Of a stretch of 64,000 bases of DNA, positions 10,218-21,200 are shown in pieces. Both the position numbers and the translations under genes were made by a program. Under the pieces are notes generated by a model. The model saw only the letters and a program-made list of their open reading frames with translations. It did not search any database and was not told the origin of the DNA. Each line of letters begins with the position of its first letter. Positions within the stretch are counted from its first letter, which is position 1. The stretch lies in NCBI GenBank assembly GCA_022842595.1, contig JALHPF010000018.1, positions 1 through 64,000 on the forward strand. Direction: 5' to 3'. Source of the DNA: Rubrivivax sp. GTDB lineage: Bacteria > Pseudomonadota > Gammaproteobacteria > Burkholderiales > Burkholderiaceae_C.

Positions 10218-11383
10218 TGGTGGCCAGGTCGGCGCCGGCGGCCAACCCGCTGGACGACCCGGTGGCCATTCGCACTGCCGGGGCCGAACTGCTGTCGCTG
10301 GCGCTGCTGGATGCGCGCAATCACCTGCTGCTGTCGCTGGCCGCCTTCGACGCGCCGGGGGTTTCGCCCGGCCTGCGCAGCCAGGCCTGGCAGACCGCGG
10401 CGCGCGGCGCGGCCTACCAGGAGCGCTGGCTGCTGGGCCGGCCGGCCGCAGCCGACACGCTGGAAGGCGCTGCCATGCCCGCCTGGATGGCCGAGACCCT
10501 GGAGGCCAGCATCGACATGCTGGACAGCGCCCGTGCCGACCCGCGGCGCAACGAGCACCCCGACCGTCGGACCGATCGGGCCCATCAGGCCCATCAGGCC
10601 CTGCTGCACGAAGACCGGCTGGGCGAATGCCTGGCCGTGCTCTGGCAGCAGGGCGCACCCCCCGCGCGGGGCCAGCGCCCGCCGCTGTGGCTGCCGGCCA
10701 GCCCCTGGCGGCTGGGGGCAGGCGCCGGCGGCCCGGGCGTGCCCTTCAACGAATGGGGCCACGAAAGCGTGGCCGTGCCCGAATTCGAGATCGACGCGCA
10801 GGCGGTGAACTGGCAGCAGTACGCCGAATTCGCCGCCGATGGCGGCTACGACCGGCCCGAACTCTGGGGCGACGCCGGCTGGACCTGGCTGCAGGCGCAG
10901 GCCAGCGTGCGCGGCAGTGCCACCGAAGAAGCCGGCGCGCGGCGTGCTCCAGGGCATGTGGCGCAGTTGCTGGGCGGCGTGCTGGTCCAGCGCGGACAGG
11001 GCCGCAGCGCCGGCCTGCAGCGGGCGCCAGCCGGGCAGGCGGCGATGCATGTCAGCCGTTTCGAGGCCCAGGCCTGGTGCCGCTGGGCCGGCCGGCGGCT
11101 GCCGACCGAAGTGGAATGGGAAGTGGCCGCGAGCACGGCGGCTTCGCGGGGTTTCGTCTGGGGCGATGTCTTCGAGTGGGTGGCTGGCACGGCCCGCGCC
11201 TGGCCAGGTGCCGGGGCGGCGCCGCCGGGTTGCCTGGACCTGCCACCGCCGGCGGGCAGCCAGGCCGTGCTGCGCGGTGCCTCGTTCGCCAGCCGCCGGC
11301 GGCGCCATCACCCCCAGGCCCGGCGCTTTGCGCCGCCCGGGCATGATCACGCCTTCTGCGGTTTTCGCAGTTGTGCACTCTGA
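10217..11383 (+). CDS. EgtB/SUMF1-fold protein with missing iron ligands, 388 aa
   Basis: Two-domain layout of the sulfoxide synthases EgtB and SenA. A DinB-like helical N-terminus (to about 145) precedes a C-terminal formylglycine-enzyme fold ([45 protein letters not shown]). Family members bind Fe with one His in a GHxxW.QE motif and two in HEDMH. Here those positions read [10 protein letters not shown] (Arg63) and HEDRL (Leu135), so two of three ligands appear lost. No senB or egtD lies nearby. It overlaps the regulator by one base (TGATG) and precedes the molybdenum-hydroxylase genes. It may be a non-catalytic relative; the alignment is by eye. Confidence 0.7.
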   Translation: MVARSAPAANPLDDPVAIRTAGAELLSLALLDARNHLLLSLAAFDAPGVSPGLRSQAWQTAARGAAYQERWLLGRPAAADTLEGAAMPAWMAETLEASIDMLDSARADPRRNEHPDRRTDRAHQAHQALLHEDRLGECLAVLWQQGAPPARGQRPPLWLPASPWRLGAGAGGPGVPFNEWGHESVAVPEFEIDAQAVNWQQYAEFAADGGYDRPELWGDAGWTWLQAQASVRGSATEEAGARRAPGHVAQLLGGVLVQRGQGRSAGLQRAPAGQAAMHVSRFEAQAWCRWAGRRLPTEVEWEVAASTAASRGFVWGDVFEWVAGTARAWPGAGAAPPGCLDLPPPAGSQAVLRGASFASRRRRHHPQARRFAPPGHDHAFCGFRSCAL

Positions 11384-11412
11384 CATCCGCCACGCGACCT
11401 GCGCGCCCTTCC

Positions 11413-11904
11413 ATGCCCACGATCCAGCTCACCCTGAACGGCCAGGCCACCGCGGTCGACGCCGAGCCCGCCACTTTGCTGATTGAACTGCTGCGCGGCC
11501 CGCTCGCGCTGACCGGCACGCACCAGGGCTGCGACACCGCACAGTGCGGCTGCTGCACCGTGCTGCTGGACGGCCGGAGCGTGAAGGCCTGCAGCGTGCT
11601 GGCCGTGCAGGCCGCCGGGCGCAGCGTCACCACCATCGAGGGCCTGGCTCGGGCCGACGGCACGCTGCACCCGGTGCAGGAAGCCTTCGTCGCCTGCCAC
11701 GGCCTGCAATGCGGCTTCTGCACGCCGGGCATGGTGATGGCGGCCACCTGCCTGCTGCAGCACAACCCGCGGCCGAGCGAGGCCGAGATCGTGCAGGCGC
11801 TCGAAGGCAACCTGTGCCGCTGCACGGGCTACGTGAACATCGTGAAGTCGGTGCAGCAGGCCGCACAGGCCATGGCCGGGCACGGCGCCGGAGCAGCCGC
11901 GTGA
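11413..11904 (+). CDS. [2Fe-2S] subunit of a molybdenum hydroxylase, 163 aa
   Basis: Small electron-transfer subunit of the xanthine dehydrogenase/CO dehydrogenase family. It has a plant-type ferredoxin cluster ([10 protein letters not shown]) and the C-terminal helical cluster ([18 protein letters not shown]), with all eight ligand cysteines visible. It passes electrons from the Mo centre. The start ATG at 11413 begins the beta-strand [10 protein letters not shown]. The stop overlaps the GTG of the large subunit (GTGA). No FAD-binding middle subunit is encoded here, as in isoquinoline- or aldehyde-oxidoreductase types that donate to a cytochrome. Confidence 0.93.
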   Translation: MPTIQLTLNGQATAVDAEPATLLIELLRGPLALTGTHQGCDTAQCGCCTVLLDGRSVKACSVLAVQAAGRSVTTIEGLARADGTLHPVQEAFVACHGLQCGFCTPGMVMAATCLLQHNPRPSEAEIVQALEGNLCRCTGYVNIVKSVQQAAQAMAGHGAGAAA

Positions 11905-14267
11905 ACGCCCCGGATCTCGCCTTCGAGCCCGGCCGTTTCGGCAGCGGCCAGGCCGTGCGCCGCATCGAAGACCCGGCGCTGGTGCGGGGCCAGGGACGTT
12001 TCACCGACGACGTCGCGCCGGCCGGGCAGGTGTTCGTGCATTTCGTGCGCTCGTCCCAGGCCCACGGCCGGGTGCTGGCGGTGGACGTGGCCGCTGCCCG
12101 GGCCCGGCCCGGCGTGCTGGCGGTCTACACCGGTGCCGACCTGGTGGCGGCCGGCGTGAAGCCGCTGCCGCCGGCGGCCGGCTTCAAGCAGGCCGATCGC
12201 CGCGCGATGGACCCGCCGCCGCGGCTGGGGCTGGCCGTGGACACGGTGCGCTTCGTCGGCGAGGCGGTGGCGGCGGTGATTGCCGAAACCCGCGAAGCTG
12301 CGCGCGCCGCCGCCGACGCGGTGGCCGTGGACATCGAACCGATGCCCTGCGTCACCGGCGCGGTGCAGGCCGTGGCTGCGGGTGCCGCACAGGTGTGGCC
12401 CGGTGCGCCCGGCAACGTGCTGGCCGAAGCCCGCCACGGCAACGCCGAGGCCACCGACGCCGCTTTCGCCAGCGCCGCCCACCATGTGCAACTCGACCTT
12501 GTGAACCAGCGCCTGGCGCCGAGCACGATGGAGCCACGCGCGGTGCTGGCCTGGCTGGACGCAGGCCGCCTGACGGTGCGCGCTTCCAGCCAGATGCCCA
12601 CCGGCCTGCGTGCCGGTCTGGCCGCCACGCTGCCGGGGCAGACGGTGGACAGCATCCGCGTGCTGGTGGGCGACGTCGGTGGTGGCTTCGGCATGAAGAC
12701 CACCTTCTACCCCGAAGACCTGGTCGTGGCCTTCGCCGCGCTGCAGCTGCAGCGGCCGGTGAAGTGGCAGGCCGACCGGCTGGAAGACTTCCTCTCGGCG
12801 GTGCATGGCCGCGACCTGGTGAGCCGCGCCGAGATGGCGCTGGACGCCAGCGGCCGCGTGCTGGCGTTGCGCATCGCCTCGCTGGCCAACGTCGGCGCCT
12901 GCCCCACGGCACCGGGTGTGGCCATCCAGCTGATGGTGGGGCCGTGGGTCAGCACCAGCGTCTACGACATCCCGAACCTCAGCCTGCACATCCGCGCGGT
13001 GCTGACGCACACCGCCGCCACCGGCGCCTACCGCGGCGCGGGCCGGCCCGAAGCCATCTACATCGTCGAGCGGCTGATGGACGCCGCGGCGGCGCAGATG
13101 GGTGTGGACCCGGCCGAACTGCGCCGCCGCAATCTCATCCGCCCCGACCAGTTTCCCTACCGCAACCCGATGGGCCAGGTCTACGACAGCGGCCAGTTCG
13201 AGCGCCTGCTCGACCAGGGCCTGCAGCTTGCCGACTGGGCCGGCTTCGCCCAGCGCCGCAGCGTGTCCCAGGCGCGTGGCCGGCTGCGTGGGCGCAGTGT
13301 CGCCACCTTCCTGGAATGGACCGGCGGCAACGCGCTGGAAGAAGACGTGCAGGTGCGCATCGGCACCGACGCCAACGGTGAAGGCTGGGTCGAGCTTACC
13401 TCGGCCACCATGGCCATGGGCCAGGGCATCGCCACCAGCTACGCGCAGCTGGCGGTGGACGTGTTCGGTGTGCCGATCGAACGCATCCGCATCCTGCAGG
13501 GCGACACCGACCGCGCCAACGGCTTCGGCAGTGCCGGTTCACGTTCGCTCTTCACGGGCGGCGCGGCGGTGCGCGTGGCCTCGCTGGCGGCGGTCGAAGC
13601 CGCCAGGCCGCTGGCCGCCGACGCGCTGGAAGCGCCGCCGGGCGACATCGAATACCAGGCCGGCCGCTTCAACGTGGTGGGCACCGACCTCGGCATCGGC
13701 CTGTTCGAACTGGCCAGCCGCCAGCCCGGGGCGGCCATCGTCGCCGCCGGCAACGCCAAGGCCGGCGCGCCGAGCTGGCCCAACGGCTGCCATCTGTGCG
13801 AGGTCGAGATCGACCCGGCCACCGGGCAGGTGGACATCGTGGCCTATGCCTCGGTCAACGACATCGGTCGCGTCGTCAACCCGGTGATCGTGCGTGGCCA
13901 GATCGAAGGCGGCGCGGTGCAGGGCATCGGCCAGGCCTTGTGCGAACGCATCGCCTACGACGCCGACAGCGGCCAGCTGCTCAGCGCCAGCTACATGGAC
14001 TACGCGCTGCCGCACGCCGATGGCTTCCGCGACTTCAAGACGCGTTTCGACGAAAGCGTGCCCTGCCTGACCAACGGCCTGGGGGCCAAGGGCGTGGGCG
14101 AACTCGGCACCATCGGCGCCACGCCGGCGGTGGTGAACGCCGTCGTCGACGCGCTGCGCAGCGCCGGCCTGGGTGCCGATGCCGCACGGGTGCAGATGCC
14201 CCTGACGAGCGAAACCGTCTGGCGCGCACTGCAAGGCGACTTCGGCCCCACGGTGTGGCCGGCCTGA
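11901..14267 (+). CDS. Molybdopterin-binding large subunit, xanthine dehydrogenase family, 788 aa
   Basis: Catalytic subunit hydroxylating an aldehyde or N-heterocycle at a Mo-MCD/MPT centre. It begins with the family's alpha/beta hammerhead domain ([17 protein letters not shown]). MoCo motifs include [17 protein letters not shown] and [10 protein letters not shown]. The active-site Glu lies in [13 protein letters not shown] near the C-terminus. GTG start at 11901 overlaps the Fe-S gene stop by four bases. No Tat signal is apparent, so the enzyme is probably cytoplasmic or exported with a partner. The substrate is not predictable from sequence alone. Confidence 0.93.
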   Translation: MNAPDLAFEPGRFGSGQAVRRIEDPALVRGQGRFTDDVAPAGQVFVHFVRSSQAHGRVLAVDVAAARARPGVLAVYTGADLVAAGVKPLPPAAGFKQADRRAMDPPPRLGLAVDTVRFVGEAVAAVIAETREAARAAADAVAVDIEPMPCVTGAVQAVAAGAAQVWPGAPGNVLAEARHGNAEATDAAFASAAHHVQLDLVNQRLAPSTMEPRAVLAWLDAGRLTVRASSQMPTGLRAGLAATLPGQTVDSIRVLVGDVGGGFGMKTTFYPEDLVVAFAALQLQRPVKWQADRLEDFLSAVHGRDLVSRAEMALDASGRVLALRIASLANVGACPTAPGVAIQLMVGPWVSTSVYDIPNLSLHIRAVLTHTAATGAYRGAGRPEAIYIVERLMDAAAAQMGVDPAELRRRNLIRPDQFPYRNPMGQVYDSGQFERLLDQGLQLADWAGFAQRRSVSQARGRLRGRSVATFLEWTGGNALEEDVQVRIGTDANGEGWVELTSATMAMGQGIATSYAQLAVDVFGVPIERIRILQGDTDRANGFGSAGSRSLFTGGAAVRVASLAAVEAARPLAADALEAPPGDIEYQAGRFNVVGTDLGIGLFELASRQPGAAIVAAGNAKAGAPSWPNGCHLCEVEIDPATGQVDIVAYASVNDIGRVVNPVIVRGQIEGGAVQGIGQALCERIAYDADSGQLLSASYMDYALPHADGFRDFKTRFDESVPCLTNGLGAKGVGELGTIGATPAVVNAVVDALRSAGLGADAARVQMPLTSETVWRALQGDFGPTVWPA

Positions 14268-14269
14268 CG

Positions 14270-15388
14270 ATGGCCCACGACGACTTCTGGCCCGAATGCG
14301 GCTGGGCCGCGCTGCAGCGCGACAGCCAGGGTCTGCTGCACCCGACCGACGATTACCTGCGCCTGTTCCTGCAGCGCGAGGAACTGGCGCCGGTGGCCGA
14401 AAGCTGTGATTCCGAACGTGCGCTGCACGCCGCGCTGCTGGCGCAGCCGCAAATGGAAGTCAGCGCCGAGCGCCTGGCCCGGCTGAAGGACGGCGACGCG
14501 CGGGACAACTACGCCGTGTTCCTGCGCTTTCGCCAGCGCCTGCTGGCCGCGGGCAGCCTGCAGGCGGCCTACCGCGGGCTCTTTACCGGCGACACGCCCG
14601 TCGACATCCCGCCGCTGTTCGTCGACCTGCTGGCCCAGGCCATCGTGCGCGGGCTGATCGAGAAGACGGCCGAAACACCGGGTGAAGAGCCAGGTGAAGA
14701 ACCGGTGGGCGTCGACGTCTTCGAGGCGCGTGCCGGCGAACTGCTGTTCCGCGCGCAGCGGGTCAGCGTGCATGAAGGCCGCGTGCTCGCCGGCGACCGC
14801 GAGACGCTGGACCTGCTGCACCGCACCGCCGGCCTCGGCGAACTGGGCCGGCTGCTGATGCAGGCGCAGATGCCACCCAAGGCGCTGGACGTGGCGGTGT
14901 TGGCGCCCGACACCGCCGCGCGCTACTGGACCAGTGCCGCCACGGGCCACCACCCGCTGCTGCTGGACCTGTCGCACGAAATCACCCAGGACGTGGGCCA
15001 TGGCCTGCAGTTCACATTGAAGAATGCCCGCAGCGGCCTGCCCGCGCTGGCACGGGTGCTCGAACGCTGGGTGCTGCAGCTGCTGGGTGTGGCGGTGCAC
15101 ATCACCCCGGTGCCGCGCATCGACGACGAACACTGGCGCTGGCATGTCGGCCTGGACGTCGACAGCACGGCGCTGCTGAACGACCTGTATCGCGGCGCCG
15201 AGGTCTCGGCCGAACGCCAGCGCCGGCTGATCAGCCTGTTCAGGCTGGACTTCGCCGACCCCGCCGACATGCGGCCCGACGTCGCCGGCCGCCCGGTCTA
15301 CCTGGGCCTGGCCCACGACAGCGACGGCGTGCTGCGCTGCAAGCCGCAGAACCTGCTGGGCAACCTGCCGCTGCGCCAGCCCTCATGA
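14270..15388 (+). CDS. DUF6352 family protein, 372 aa
   Basis: Starts two bases after the large-subunit stop. The opening HDDFWPECGW and the TDDYLRLFLQREELAPV, SCDSERALHAALL and DARDNYAVFLRFR segments match a family (DUF6352) that, from memory, travels with two-subunit molybdenum hydroxylases in Burkholderiales. No cofactor motif or membrane segment is seen. A maturation or assembly role is a guess from context. The stop overlaps the next ATG (ATGA). Confidence 0.75.
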   Translation: MAHDDFWPECGWAALQRDSQGLLHPTDDYLRLFLQREELAPVAESCDSERALHAALLAQPQMEVSAERLARLKDGDARDNYAVFLRFRQRLLAAGSLQAAYRGLFTGDTPVDIPPLFVDLLAQAIVRGLIEKTAETPGEEPGEEPVGVDVFEARAGELLFRAQRVSVHEGRVLAGDRETLDLLHRTAGLGELGRLLMQAQMPPKALDVAVLAPDTAARYWTSAATGHHPLLLDLSHEITQDVGHGLQFTLKNARSGLPALARVLERWVLQLLGVAVHITPVPRIDDEHWRWHVGLDVDSTALLNDLYRGAEVSAERQRRLISLFRLDFADPADMRPDVAGRPVYLGLAHDSDGVLRCKPQNLLGNLPLRQPS

Positions 15389-16137
15389 GGCGCCTGCTGC
15401 TGGTCTGCTGGGCCTTGCTGGCCACACCCGCCTGGGCGCAGACCCTCGTGGTGGGCATCGACAGCAGCCTGGCTGCCGCGCTTCCTGCGGTCGTCCGCAG
15501 CTTCGAGGCCGCTCGCCCGGGCGTCGGCGTTCAGCTGGTGCCGGCCGCGGCCGGTGCGCTGCTCGAGCAGGTGGCGCGTGGTGCGCCGGGCAAGCGTGCC
15601 GACGTTCTGGCCGGCATCGACGCCGAGACCGCCAGCCTCGGTGTGCAGCGCCGGCTGCTGGTGCCCGACCTGCGCAGCGCCTTCGCGGCCAACACCCTGG
15701 TGCTGGTGGTGCCGGCCAGCCTGAACCTGCCGGTGCGCCGGCTGGCCGACCTGGTGCGGCCGGAAGTGGTGCGCATCGCGATGGGCCGCCAGGCCAGTGT
15801 TCCGGCCGGGCGCTACGCCCGCGAGGCCATCAATGGCCAGCGCCTGTGGCCCTCGGTGCAGCGCAAGCTGGTGCTGGCCGACGACGAAAGTGCGGTGCTG
15901 GCCCTGGTGGCCGCGGCCGACGTCGAGGCAGGCTTCGTCTATGCCACCAGTGCCGCGGCGGCCCCGGCCGGCCGCGTGCGGGTGGTCGAGACGCTGGCCA
16001 CGACCACACCCATCCGCTACCAGGCCAACGTCGTGGCCGGCAGCGCGCAGGCGGCCCTGGCCACCGAGTTCGTGGCGCATCTGCGCGGCGAATCGGCGCG
16101 GGCGGAATTCCAGCGGCTGGGGTTCGGGCTGCCCTGA
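15385..16137 (+). CDS. ModA-like periplasmic binding protein, 250 aa
   Basis: A signal peptide (residues 1-19, cleavage after TPAWA) is followed by a type-II periplasmic binding fold. The segment IAMGRQASVPAGRYAREA is typical of ModA molybdate-binding proteins. It overlaps the DUF6352 gene by four bases, so it belongs to the molybdenum-hydroxylase operon. No modB or modC follows; the membrane transporter must be elsewhere, or the protein binds another oxyanion or acts with the hydroxylase directly. Confidence 0.75.
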   Translation: MRRLLLVCWALLATPAWAQTLVVGIDSSLAAALPAVVRSFEAARPGVGVQLVPAAAGALLEQVARGAPGKRADVLAGIDAETASLGVQRRLLVPDLRSAFAANTLVLVVPASLNLPVRRLADLVRPEVVRIAMGRQASVPAGRYAREAINGQRLWPSVQRKLVLADDESAVLALVAAADVEAGFVYATSAAAAPAGRVRVVETLATTTPIRYQANVVAGSAQAALATEFVAHLRGESARAEFQRLGFGLP

Positions 16138-16287
16138 GCTTGCGGGTGAGGTCGCAGGGCAGGGTCTGCCGCGACGCGAGGAGTTCCCCAGAAGTCGCCG
16201 CCGGCTGCGATTCGCCCCGCTGGCGTTGGCGCGTGGCGCCGACGACACGCCGCGACCTGTGCGGTCGCAGGCGGCGCGGGCAGGCGT

Positions 16288-16586
16288 TCTCCGGCCCACG
16301 CTCGCGGGCGGGCATGGTCCCGACACACCGCAGCACGACCAACACCGGCGCGGGTCGGCTTCGCGTTACCGTCCCGCGAATGGGGCCTGCGCCCGCATGC
16401 CCGCACCACCTGCTCAACCAGCGGGTGGGTGTGCCAGCAGGCCAGGGCGAGACAGTTGCAGGTCGGCGGCGGCGTCCGTGATCGCAGGCCCCATTCGCGG
16501 GCCGGTGACGCGCAGGCCAGCCTGGGCGGTGTTGGCCGTGCAGCCGCGTCTGGCCGAGGTGCCCGCCCGCGAGCTTGGGCCGGAGA
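16288..16586. repeat. Large imperfect inverted repeat in a convergent intergenic gap
   Basis: Arms 16288-16391 and 16483-16586 (104 nt each) are reverse complements at roughly 80% identity with no net gaps, around a 91-base loop. The innermost 19 nt (CCCGCGAATGGGGCCTGCG and complement) are perfect. It lies in the 713-base gap 16138-16850 between convergent genes. Open frames in the gap show no protein-like composition. The remainder of the gap holds the hexamer repeat listed separately and nothing else I can name. Confidence 0.8.
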
Positions 16587-16710
16587 GCACGGGCGCCGCC
16601 GCTGGCCTGCCGTGCACGGGTGGCGCCCGCGCGGGACGAACGGGGGCCCAACGAACGAAGGCAACGGCCCGAAAGCCACACCCACGAACGGCGGCTTCCT
16701 GGCAGGCTGA

Positions 16711-16740
16711 CAGCGACAGCGATAGCGATAGCGACAGCGC
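16711..16740. repeat. Short tandem hexamer repeat (AGCGAY)
   Basis: About five tandem units alternating AGCGAC and AGCGAT. Non-coding, about 110 bases beyond the stop of the downstream amidohydrolase-like gene. Confidence 0.7.
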
Positions 16741-16850
16741 TTCGCGCGGCCACGGCAAGCACCTTGAAGCGAAGCCATGGTCGGCACTTCGCTGCTCTTG
16801 CGCCGGCCAGACAGGCCGTCGTCCGCTCCAGGGCAAGCGGGTGCCGGCGT

Positions 16851-18215
16851 TCAGCGCGCGCGCAGCTGCTCGTATTTCTGGCGGTACTTGTCCTGCAGCC
16901 GCGTCTGGCGGTTGCCGACCTCGACCTCGCGGCCCTGGATGAAGATGCGCTGCACCTGAGTGGCCGTCTCCAGCGGGTCGCCGTCGGTGACGACGAAGCT
17001 GGCCAGCCGGCCCGGGGCCAGGCTGCCCAGGCGGTCGGCCACACCCAGGATCTGCGCCGGGTACAGCGTGATGGCCTTCAGCGCTTCCTCGCGCGGCAGG
17101 CCGTAGGCCACCGCGCTGGCCGCTTCGTACGGCAGATTGCGTTCATGGGCGGCGGCAAACGCGCCGCCGACACGCGCGATGCAGTACTGAACGCCGGCCG
17201 CGGCGAGCCTGGCCGCCAGGCTGAAGCGCGCGTCGACATCGTCGTCGCGGCGCAGCGGCAGGCCGTGCACGCCGGCGATGATCACCGGCACCTGGCGCGC
17301 GCGCAGCACGTCGGCCAGGCGCCAGGCGTCGGCCCCGCCCACGATCACCAGCTTCAGCGCATGGCGTTCGGCCAGCGCCAGTGCATGGCGGATCTGCGCC
17401 AGTTCCTGGGCATGCACGAACAGCGGCCGCGTGCCTTCCAGCACGGGCAGCATGGCCTGCCAGCGGCTGTCCAGCGGCAGCCCGGGCTCGGCGGCACGGG
17501 CACGGCGGTAGGCCGCGGCTGCGTCGAAGGCATCGTCGATCTCGCGCAGCCGTGTTGTGGTGGCCTTGCGCAGTTCGTCGGCCAGTGCGTCCAGCGGCGG
17601 CCGCAGCAGGTCGCTGTTCAGGCGCATCGACGGCAGCACCACGTGCAGCGCCACGGCGCCCTGCAGCGACATGTCTTCCCAGGTCCAGCCGTCCATCTGC
17701 AGCAGCGCCGAGGTGCCGGCGATGCCGCCGCTGCGCCCCGCCTCGGGCACCGCCAGCGCGGCCAGCACGCCGTTGCTGCGTGCCACCGGCAGCAGTTCGC
17801 TGTCGGCGTTGACGGCAGCCAGCGCCCGGGCGTTGGGGTTCAGCGCGCCGCTCTCGGCGAGGTCGACGGTGGCCCGCACCGACTGCACCTCGACCAGGCC
17901 GAGCGCAGTGTTGGCGGCCACGAAGCCCGGGTAGACATGGCGGCCGCCCAGGTCCAGCACCTGCGGCGCACTGCTGGCTGCGGGCAGGGTCTCGCCGGGG
18001 CCGGCGATGGCAACGATACGCCCGCCTTCCACCAGCATGCGCCCGTTCGCGACCACCGGGCCGCTGACGGTGTGGAAGCTGGCGTTGGTCAGCAGGAGCG
18101 GGGTGCGCTGGGGCGCAGGCGGCACGGCGTCGGACGCCAGCGCCGGCGGCGCAGGCAGGCTGGCCCAGGCCAGGGCCAGCAGGACAGGCCATCGAACAGG
18201 TAGCAGCGGCTTCAT
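16851..18215 (-). CDS. Secreted amidohydrolase-family protein, HxH motif absent, 454 aa
   Basis: A signal peptide (about 1-28, ending APPALA) precedes an imidazolonepropionase-like amidohydrolase fold (LLLTNASFHTVSGP, LGSLAPGRLASFVVTDGDPL). At the first metal site, where active members have GFID.H.H, this protein reads YPGFVAANTALG (residues 95-106), so the HxH pair is missing. ATG at 18215 overlaps the stop of the upstream two-domain paralog (ATGA), so both are probably made together. It may be a non-catalytic partner of the intact domain next door. Confidence 0.85.
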   Translation of the reverse strand: MKPLLPVRWPVLLALAWASLPAPPALASDAVPPAPQRTPLLLTNASFHTVSGPVVANGRMLVEGGRIVAIAGPGETLPAASSAPQVLDLGGRHVYPGFVAANTALGLVEVQSVRATVDLAESGALNPNARALAAVNADSELLPVARSNGVLAALAVPEAGRSGGIAGTSALLQMDGWTWEDMSLQGAVALHVVLPSMRLNSDLLRPPLDALADELRKATTTRLREIDDAFDAAAAYRRARAAEPGLPLDSRWQAMLPVLEGTRPLFVHAQELAQIRHALALAERHALKLVIVGGADAWRLADVLRARQVPVIIAGVHGLPLRRDDDVDARFSLAARLAAAGVQYCIARVGGAFAAAHERNLPYEAASAVAYGLPREEALKAITLYPAQILGVADRLGSLAPGRLASFVVTDGDPLETATQVQRIFIQGREVEVGNRQTRLQDKYRQKYEQLRAR

Positions 18216-21200
18216 CGTGCGTCCTCGGTGCATTCGTGCCAGGCGGCCTGGCCGTCGTAGCTGTGGCGGAAGGCGCGCGCCTGGTCGAGCAGTTCGCGCC
18301 AGCGCAGCTGGCCCAGGTCGGCGCCGTCCAGGCTGGGTCGGCTGGCCGCGGCCTCGCCACCGGTGCGGGGGCTGGCCGCCGGACGCGGGGCGCGCAGCGC
18401 GGCGGCGACGAGCCGCTGGCGTTCGCTGGCATCGGCCGCGCGCAGGCGGCGGTCGGTGTCGATGTCGAAATAGCGGCGGCCGTCGATCCAGGTCTGTTCG
18501 GCGCGGCTGAAGGTGGACAGCGGCGGGCCGCTCCAGACCACGAAGTCGGCGTCCTTGCCGGGCTCCAGCGAGCCGACGCGGGCGTCCACGCGCAACTGGC
18601 GCGCGGGGTTGATGGTGACCAGCGCCAGGGCCTCGGTCTCGCTCAGGCCGCCGTGTTTCACGGCCTTGGCGGCTTCGGTGTTCATGCGGCGGCCGAGTTC
18701 GGCGTCGTCGCTGTTCAGGCTGGTCAGCACACCGGCGCGCTGCATCATCGCGGCGTTGGCGGGCACCGCGTCCACCACCTCCATCTTGTAGGCCCACCAG
18801 TCCGAGAAGGTGGAGCCGCCGGCGTCGATGGCGGCCATCGCGTCGGCCACCTTGTAGCCTTCCAGCACATGCTGGAAGGCGGCCACTTCCAGCTTCAGCT
18901 CGGCGGCCAGCCGCGCGAACATCAGGATTTCGTCGGCGCGGTAGGAATGGATGTGGATCAAGCGCCGGCGCTCCAGCACCTCGACCAGCGCTTCCAGTTG
19001 CAGGTCCCGGCGCGGTTCGGCCCGGCCGCGCGGGTTGCTGCGCCAGTCGCGCCAATGGGCGGCGTATCCGCTGGCTTCGGCGAAGCTGTCGCGCAGCACC
19101 TGTTCCACGCCCATGCGCGTGGTCGGGTAGCGGGTGCCGACAGTCGGCCGGTTCGACTGCTTGACGTTTTCGCCCAGCGCGAACTTGATCGTGGGCTTGG
19201 CACCCTCGAACACCAGGCCTTCGGCGCCGCTGCCCCAGCGCAGCTTGATCAGCTGGCTTTGCCCGCCGATGGTGTTGGCCGAACCGTGCAACAGGTGGCT
19301 GCTGGTCAGCCCGCCGGCGAGTTGCCGGTAGAGCGCGATGTCGGTCGGGTCGAGCGCATCGGCCACGCGCACTTCGGCCGTCACCGAATGGCTGAATTCG
19401 TTGATGCCGCGCGCCATGGCCACATGCGAATGGGCGTCGATCAGCCCCGGGCTGAGATGCTTGCCAGTGGCGTCGACGACCAGCGCCCCGGGCGGCACGG
19501 CCAGGTTGCGGCCGACGGCGGCAACCTTGCCACGCTGCACCAGCAGGTCGGCGTTGGGCAGCGTGCCGGCCGGGCCTTGCGTCCAGACGGTGGCGTTGCG
19601 CAGCAGCAGTGCGGCGGGCTGCTCGGGCGGGGTGATGCCGAAGGCGCCGACCGGATAGCCGGCACGCGGCGTGGGCACGGCGGCGTCGGCAGCGGCCTGG
19701 GTGGCAGCGGCCGAAGCCGCTGAACTCGCCGCAGCCGCTGCAGCCGCAGAAGACGGCCCGGCAGCGGCTGGCGCCACGCGCTGTGCCGACCAGGCCTGCA
19801 GCGGGCCTTCCGCGGTTTGCACGGTGCCCGCCCAGCGTTCGCCACGTTGTGCGGCCACGATCGTGCGCGGGTCGGCCGGGCCGGGGTTGCCAGTGCTGCC
19901 TGTGCTGCTGCCTGTGCCGCCGCTTCCGCGCGCGCAGGGCAGGCGCAGCACCCAGTCGCCATCGCCGCGCGCCTGCAATTCACACGGCCCGCCGCTGCCT
20001 TCCAGCCGCGGGGCGGCGCGTGTGCCGGCAATCTGCAGTTGTTCGTTGCTGCCGTCCACGGCCCAGCTGCCGCGCAGGTCGGGGCGGGCGGCGGCCTGGG
20101 TGGGTACGGGGTCGCCGTCGACGAACACCAGTTCGATGACGGCATCGTCCTGCCTGAACAGGTCGCCACTGGCCACCACCAGGTTGGCGATGCGCCCGGG
20201 CGCCAGGCTGCCCAGGCGCTGGCTTTCGCCGACCAGCATGGCCGGTGTCGTCGTCAGCCCGGCCAGCGCCTGGTCGGGCGCCAGGCCTCGGCGTACGGCC
20301 TGGCGCAGCCGCGGCCAGAAATCGCGCGCCGGCTCGCGCAGGCCGGCCGCAGTGATCGCGACGGGCACGCCCGCGCGCTGCAGCAGCGCCAGGTTCGAAG
20401 GCGCCTGCTCCCAGTGCTGCAGCGTCGCCAGCGAGACGTCGAGTGCGCTGTCGGGGTCGGCCAGCTCGGGCGCGGGCGGGTAGGCCAGCGGCACGATCAC
20501 CGGCAGCCTGGCAGCCGCCAGCAGCGCAGCCTGGCGGTATTCGTGGCCGTTGCCCTGGACGATGGCCCGCAGCTTGAACTCGTCGCGCAGCTTCGCGATG
20601 CGGCCGTAGTCCTGTTCGTCGAAGGCCGCCAGCACCACCGGCTGGGTGCCGGCCAGCACCGGGGCCAGGGCCGACAGCGAGGCATTGGCTGCCAGGCGCT
20701 CGCTGCTTGTTCCAGGGGTGCCGGTGGCACGGGTGGCCAGGGCCTGGCCGTGCCAGCGCGCGTCCAGCAGGGTCTGGCGCGCCAGCGCCATGGCGCCCAT
20801 CAACGATGTCGGATAGCTGCTGCCGTCGCCCTGGGTCTCGAAACCCATGTGCTGGGCCACGCGCGCGCTGACGAGCGCGGCCTTGGCATCGTGCCCGGGG
20901 TGGCTGGCGAGCAGGGCACTCTGGCCACGGAAGACGCCCGCGGCGGGTGCCGCCAGCACGGTGGTGAAGCCCAGTTCACGGGGGCCGCGGGTGTCGTCGG
21001 CCTTCCATTCCAGTTGCGCGGCCACGTCCTGCTCGGCCCGCACCGACCGGTTGCGTGACGCCAGCGCCCGCATTGCCATGGGCCGCGGTTCGGCGCGCGG
21101 GCCGGGTGGGGCTGGCAGCTCGGCACCCGGGCCGAACATCGGCCGCGCGGGGGGCGCCGGGCGCAGGGCCGCCGGCACCGCCAGTTCGCTGGCCAGGTCG

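Noticed and set aside
10217..11383. Naming the EgtB-like gene senA or egtB
   Set aside because: Two iron-ligand histidines appear missing and no senB, selD-type or egtD partner is adjacent.
16575..18203. 542-aa plus-strand open frame across the gap and the amidohydrolase gene
   Set aside because: Mostly antisense to the clear signal-peptide amidohydrolase; Gln/His/Arg-rich with no family features.
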